Part shown: positions 59,133 through 64,000 of the stretch, in pieces
How positions within the stretch are numbered: the first letter of the stretch is position 1
How the letters are laid out: the number at the start of each line of letters is the position of its first letter
Assembly: GCA_037833965.1 (NCBI GenBank)
Contig: AP031351.1
Location: 9,746,501 to 9,810,500, forward strand
Reading direction: 5' to 3'
DNA: 64,000 bases
From: Marchantia polymorpha subsp. ruderalis
Lineage: Eukaryota > Streptophyta > Marchantiopsida > Marchantiales > Marchantiaceae
Position numbers and translations under genes: made by a program
The notes under the pieces: model-generated
Databases searched by the model: none
What the model was told of the DNA's origin: nothing
The model's input: only the letters and a program-made list of their open reading frames with translations

Positions 59133-60446
59133 ATTCTGTAAACTAATTACTTATTACTCCGATTGAGCTTACCCTTCACCGCCAGACTTCCTAACAATAG
59201 AAACATAAACTTCTGTCATGAATCAGACAGACCTCATGCCAGGGATTTTATAGAATCTGAGAAAAGCTCTCCTCAGCTTGAGTCTTAGAGCAAACCAAAA
59301 CCGAAATTCAATTGAAGCATATACAGTCTAATTGACCTTCCTTTCTAGCATCAGACGAACACACATACGAATGAAAAAGACTGTCACAAGACTTCTAACA
59401 GTGATACTGTATACATTATTACTGTTACTTCTATCAGTAAAAATTGTTCCAGTATCACTGCAACAATTATTGGCTCTGTGTGAGGTAGTAGAAAACCGAG
59501 ACAGCCGTTGTGAGCTGGACCGAGTAACATAGCAAGAGGAATGGGAAGATTTCATCAACTCGTCAACGATGAAACCAACCTAGTCTATCAGAAGAAAACG
59601 GGTTATGTCGTGAGAACCTAAATCACATAAGCGCTTGTTTGATGAAGACCCCTCCTGCATGCTCCAGCAGCAAACCCTCCCAAGAATTTTACCACCCGCA
59701 CGATCCGATTAGTTGATGTACTTCATCTACATATATCCAAATCCTTTCGCTGTATTTTAAGAAAACAGCTGCAAAAGGAGTAACTTGAGGCGCATGTCTG
59801 CGCCAAAGAACGTAGTTATGAAGGCACAAGATAATTGTAGGTTTGTCCGCTTTGAAATAAGCGACGAGGTCATCCAACTAGCTGGGTTTTCGCCGTGTTT
59901 CGTTTAGGTATAAACCTAAAGCTATGTTGAAAATCCGATTTATTATCTATAAAACCTGCTACGTGCCGTTTGCAAAAATATTAATTCAAACCACCCATCA
60001 CGGATTTCCACTCAAAGTGATCCTGGTCAGGGCCATAAAACTCCAGTTGATCGTCGTTTACCACATGAAAACGCAAGCGCATATAATAAATGGTGGCCAT
60101 ATAGACACCCAAGTGTATAAAATTGGCCACGTGGGTTAAAAAATAAGCTTATTATTGAATACGAAATAACGAACAAGATAAAACAGCCACTCCAGTAATT
60201 CTTTCTATAACGCTTTTCTAAACGAAGCCCAAATAAAACAAAAAGTTGAAAGAAATCCAAATTGAACAAATAAAATAAAGCGGCAATTTTGGTCTTTTTG
60301 AATAGATATATAATTATAGAGACAGTTAAAGAACCAAGTAAAACATGTAAAAGCGTCAAACAATCAAATTTCTGGAACCAAAAAGGCAAAAATAGAAAAA
60401 GATAGATAGATAATTATTTCTCCAAAAACAAAAAGGAATTAGTATA
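59133..60446. other. Flank of the epoxide hydrolase, no clear gene
   Basis: Probable promoter side of the epoxide hydrolase, followed by AT-rich sequence. The minus-strand frames at 59689-59877 and 60027-60389 (the second hydrophobic) have no recognisable domain. Confidence 0.4.
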
Positions 60447-60686
60447 ATGGAAAGTTCAATAAAGAATTGTACTCAATGCGATGAAGCATCGTATGACATA
60501 CTAGATGCCGATTCACTTAGGACCTGTGAGGCACTTGTCAGACGGAAAATCGACTTTGAAGAGATATATATCAAACAACATAATGACAGACTCTTATTCA
60601 AGGATATGAATAAAGTGGTGGAAGTTTTAGAAAGGAAAACTGTTTTCGTAACCTTAAAGACATATCCAACTAGAAATCCCCATTAG
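60447..60686 (+). CDS. Small hypothetical ORF (79 aa)
   Basis: Encodes a charged 79-residue peptide starting MESSIKNCTQCDEASYDIL with no recognised domain, signal or membrane segment. It is open for 240 bases in AT-rich DNA, which is modest support. No neighbouring exon was identified, and it may be chance or a gene fragment. Confidence 0.25.
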   Translation: MESSIKNCTQCDEASYDILDADSLRTCEALVRRKIDFEEIYIKQHNDRLLFKDMNKVVEVLERKTVFVTLKTYPTRNPH

Positions 60687-61183
60687 CTTTATAACATGAA
60701 GGAAGGTGTATACGTACAGTACAGCAACATAGAATTCTAATCAATCGTTAGTATGATTTCGAAAGTCGTGACCAGTGATCAGTCTACTCGGTAAGGCGCG
60801 AACAAGAAAACATCTACTCCAATTCAAGTTATTTCTTCTCAGTGACGATATAATAAACTCGCGTCTTCTCTGCTTGTGAAAAAGAAAAAAAGAAAATTTT
60901 TGCCTCGCTAAGCTATCGCGCCTATGATGAAATGATAAAAAGAATGTACAAAAGAAGAAAAATACAAAGTACACCACAGAAAGATTCTAAATATGAAAAG
61001 TCTCCCATTAATTTGATAATAATAAAATGAAAAAACAAAAACAAGGTCCGCAGGGCCCTGGCACTGTCAGACAGGGTCCCGGACTTTGTTTTGTGGAAAG
61101 GGAAACATAGGCCCCAATCGCATTACATCACATTCGATCTCACACAACTGAGAAAGATACAGATAAGAGTTCTTGTGTGTTAC

Positions 61184-61231
61184 GTAACCGCTAGTACTAG
61201 AGGTTACGTAAACTCTACTACTAGCGGTTAC
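61184..61231. repeat. 13-bp inverted repeat GTAACCGCTAGTA
   Basis: GTAACCGCTAGTA at 61184-61196 and its inverse complement at 61219-61231, with a 22-base spacer containing GTTACGTAA. It lies just before the decayed copia PBS-like sequence and may belong to that element's LTR. Confidence 0.6.
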
Positions 61232-61309
61232 CTAAAGAAGGGTCTTGGTGGTGTTCATTGCGATCCCTAAACTGTGTAAAAATCAATAATGTGATAGTAA
61301 ACAAGTAGT

Positions 61310-62075
61310 CGTTCACAGTGACCATTGCAATTCTATCATGATATTAGAGCAACCAGTGAGTACATTAGTGTAGAAAAAATTATGAACTCTGCTACTGTTC
61401 TCTTAGGTGAGATATATTTTTTTCCCATTGTGCATATTATTTCATCATGGATGGAGCAAGATTATGCTTGCGGTATACACTCCAACTTTGAAAATAGTTG
61501 GATAGCTCTATTCTTAAGTCCACCAACATGAAAAGCCCTTTACAAGATTATTCTTGCCCAAGTCAAATCCAATGTAGCCAACTTTACATGTTTAACTCAC
61601 CTGCTAGTGAAATGAACCGCATGACAAAAACAAGAGACAAAAATTTGTGGCATAGTCTGTTTCATCCTCTCAACTTCTATGGATTAAGTAACTTCTCTAG
61701 AGAGAATCATGTAATAGAAATGCCTCAAATATATTATATTCATAAATTTTGCAATACATGTACGCAATCAAGATAAAGATTTCATACATCATCAACTAAC
61801 AGAGCTAATGAACAATTAGAACTAGTTCACATAAATCCAGATTTAACTTTGATGTGTCATTCACTAAGCAAGTCTTAAGTACTTTCTAGCATTTACTGAG
61901 AAATTTGTTTGTTTATTTTATGAAGTCAAAGAGTGAAACGTTGAACAAATTTTGAATCTTCAAAACAATGATAGAGATATAAATAGATTAAAAGATCAAG
62001 ACTTTAAGGTCTTATAGAGCAGACGAATTATGTCTAATGAATTTGAAGCATATTTGCAGGTCAAAGTTATAAAAA
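61310..62075 (+). pseudogene. Decayed copia fragment (PBS to integrase)
   Basis: ATGATATTAGAGC at about 61338 resembles a mutated copia PBS. At 61640-61780 the frame gives KNLWHSLFHPLNFYGLSNF and YIHKFCNTCTQSR, the pre-integrase zinc finger (H, H, C, C). LELVHINPD and SNEFEAYLQVK (about 62030) match integrase core motifs. Much of the element is missing between these points, and stops are frequent. It is a different copia lineage from the one at 9806. Confidence 0.6.
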
Positions 62076-62120
62076 AAATAAGCAAATCATTGACTTCTAG
62101 TCCAAAACTCAAGCAGTCAT

Positions 62121-62247
62121 CGCACCTTCAGTATAATAAAGCAAGAGGGAGGAGCCCTGTGGACGGTAGGTACACCAAAGTCAAGCACTTGAAGCCAGCG
62201 CGTCCAATAACGAGCCAGCGCACCTTCAGTATAATAAAGCAAGAGGG
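62121..62247. repeat. 29-bp direct repeat, 98 bp apart
   Basis: CGCACCTTCAGTATAATAAA plus GCAAGAGGG occurs at 62121-62149 and exactly again at 62219-62247. Nothing else around it explains the duplication. Confidence 0.85.
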
Positions 62248-62249
62248 TA

Positions 62250-63100
62250 GAATTGAACCATAAGCTGAGTGATGGAGAGTGGAAGGCGGGCTGGAGTGAA
62301 GGATGTCAACAAGAACTACAAGAGGTAAGAAATTCTCCGGAAGTTGCTACTCTCCGATTTGCTTCTGTCGTAAGGTCTCGGGTTGATTTGCCAGTAATCT
62401 TTGCGGTCCTACAAGTGGTGCAAGTGCTCTGATGTAACTTGATCTCTCACTATACCAGCTGGTGAATTGTAAAGTACATTTATTCACATTGATACTTAGA
62501 CGTCTATCAGAGGAGTACCATTGAGCGTCAGACTTCATTCATACTGGTCAGCTGTCATTCATTGCAAGAGCGGATTGCGACTAAAACTCGACTTCCGCAC
62601 CAGATTCTGCAATTTCCACTGCACAGGAATTAACCCTCGCCTGCTTGGAAAGCAGAAAGGTGGTGAGGATATTCCTTCTCCACCTATTCTGAAGAGGGCT
62701 TTTAGCAGATTCTGGAGGTATTGGTAGACATATTGTCAACTAGTTCGACTGCTCTCGAAGTAACAGGAGTAGCACAGAGTAGGCGCTTGTACTTATGTTC
62801 GGTGTCCACAGAAGAAGAAGACTTGATGTGGCGGCATAATGTAACAATAAAAAAAGTAGAGATCGCACAAGAATACACTAGCATCGAAACATATCTCATG
62901 TGCATGAAGGTCGGGGTTCGCATAATATAAAATAATTGTCGGAAGTTAGTTTGTTGCAATTTTCACCCTTGACAGCAACAGAGGGCTCCATTGCAAACCT
63001 AAAGGCGGCTTGACAACAAATCCAAATCGCCGGGGATGAAATATCACAACAGATTCCTCTTCTTTTTTCAAACTCTTCCTTAGAGTACCAACGAGCTCAC
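62250..63100. other. No recognisable gene
   Basis: Mixed-composition DNA with short frames only. It may include the body of element E, whose left end I could not find. Confidence 0.35.
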
Positions 63101-63149
63101 AAGTACTCACAACTCACACTAAGAGCAATGGTTCAAGAGAGAATATGAG

Positions 63150-63235
63150 AACAATTATTGCTCTTTGTGTTGTTTCTTTCCTCTAGATCAGATCTTTAAC
63201 ATTGTGCTGCATTTTGGTATTTATTTGTCATTACA
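63150..63235 (+). mobile_element. 3' end of a fifth TIR element (E)
   Basis: TTTTGGTATTTATTTGTCATTACA ends at 63235 and matches the last ~85 bp of element D (AATTGGTATTTATTTG then TTGTTACA). The sequence right after it, ATCTGTTAATGTCCAA, continues a decayed copia equivalent to 38262 onward, so the boundary is clear. The expected left flank ending ATCTG was not found in the window. Confidence 0.6.
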
Positions 63236-64000
63236 ATCTGTTAATGTCCAATCAATGCTATTGAGAGTAAATATATGTTATCAATTTTTTATGACAATGT
63301 AATAGATAGTCTCATATATATGAAGATATGCATTCAATTTGTTTTAGCTCAAATTGAGATGAACAATTTCATGTTAAATTCCAAAAAGATGCATTAAAAA
63401 GTTGTCAAATGAATTTTGAGAAAAAAAAACTAATCAACTTGTAACATGTTTTGTCATAATTGGAATAAACTTTTTTGTTGTGCATATTTTTTATATTGTG
63501 TAAAATTTCTAATCATCAATCTAGCAATGAAAGTTTTTTCCTGATACTTGCTGTATGTCAAATGTATTAAAGATTATGATATTTTATTTCATGATTTATT
63601 GCATACTAGCAAATCATTTTTAGGCTACGTTGATGATGTTTATAGACAAGAAAAGATCTACAATTTGGTTTCTGTTTACATTTGATGACGGATATATTAG
63701 TTAAAAATCTACTTTGTAAAAGTGCATAGGTCATTCAAAAATAAAAGAAACATATGTAGTAGTAGCAAAGAAAATAGAATCATTTGATTGATAGATTTGT
63801 TACTGAATTGTAATTTAACGGAATGTTGTTGATCTATAATTATGTAGTTAGAATGTATAAGATCTTGCAACAAAGCAAGTTGATGAAGAGCTAGATCAAG
63901 CACATTGATTTCAGATCCCACCTTAATAAAATACCAATTTCAATTAATAAAGTAAAGCTAGTCAATTTAACAAGATGTTGTCAATATTTAATTATGTATT
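63236..64000 (+). pseudogene. Decayed copia RT/RNase H, cut by window end
   Basis: Closely parallels 38262-39030 over its whole length (for example TTCTATGACAATGTAATA and TTTTATATTGTGTAAAATTTC), so both derive from the same decayed lineage. No reading frame remains. It continues beyond the window. Confidence 0.75.

Noticed and set aside
59689-59877. Minus-strand peptide with KADKPTIILCLHNYVL resembling a DJ-1/PfpI-like motif
   Set aside because: The similarity is short, lacks the catalytic Cys-His context (CHG), and no neighbouring exon supports it.
60027-60389. Hydrophobic 120-codon minus-strand frame, considered as an organelle-derived membrane protein
   Set aside because: No motif I can tie to a plastid or mitochondrial protein; AT-rich DNA readily gives Phe/Leu/Ile-rich frames.

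Overview
The window reads as nuclear DNA of a land plant. It holds intron-rich genes with GT-AG introns, a malectin/LRR receptor kinase, two plant GDP-mannose dehydratase genes, and nested Ty1/copia and cut-and-paste elements. The mix of compact genes, very AT-rich decayed repeats and GC-rich repeat ORFs makes me think of a bryophyte, possibly a liverwort such as Marchantia. That assignment is an inference from general appearance, not a database match.

Layout. 1-3213: flank with no recognisable gene. 3214-8872 (+): an intact 14-exon malectin-like LRR receptor kinase. 9806-34811: one old Ty1/copia retrotransposon (LTRs at both ends, target duplication ATAAT) stretched to 25 kb by nested insertions. 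Inside its gag lies an ~860-bp repeat that itself carries two copies (A, B) of an unusual element. Its protease/integrase junction holds a 1.38-kb hAT-like element with an 8-bp duplication. Its reverse transcriptase is split by a third copy (C). 34817-39980: very AT-rich DNA with a strongly decayed copia copy. 40463-41710 (+): an orphan coiled-coil ORF. 42788-43849 (-) and 46999-48075 (+): two intronless GDP-D-mannose 4,6-dehydratase genes, head to head, with patches of complete identity. 51194-51379: a 2-oxoglutarate dioxygenase remnant. 51611-55034: an old copy (D) of the unusual element. 57005-59132 (-): an intact six-exon epoxide hydrolase. 61310-64000: decayed copia fragments and the end of a fifth copy (E).

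The most interesting content is the element family A-E. The copies have TGT...ACA ends forming an imperfect ~13-bp terminal inverted repeat and make 5-bp target duplications (TTCTT, CTTAG, a decayed GAGTC-like pair, AAAAG). They have no LTRs and no transposase I recognise. They carry one large ORF: a conserved ~210-residue N-terminal block, a long disordered linker and a C-terminal coiled coil. The linker and the 5' noncoding DNA are filled with dispersed mini-hairpins of three types (GCCGAAGGC, GCCTATGCGTAGGC, CCGACTGCGAGTCGG). Copy B has an intact ORF; A and C are broken by one or two lesions and D by many. Removing each insertion plus one target-site copy restores the copia reading frame at three sites, which supports the nesting model independently of any homology search.

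The ordinary genes do not form a pathway. GDP-mannose dehydratase makes the precursor of GDP-L-fucose for cell-wall and glycoprotein fucosylation, the receptor kinase is a surface sensor, and the epoxide hydrolase is probably cytosolic.
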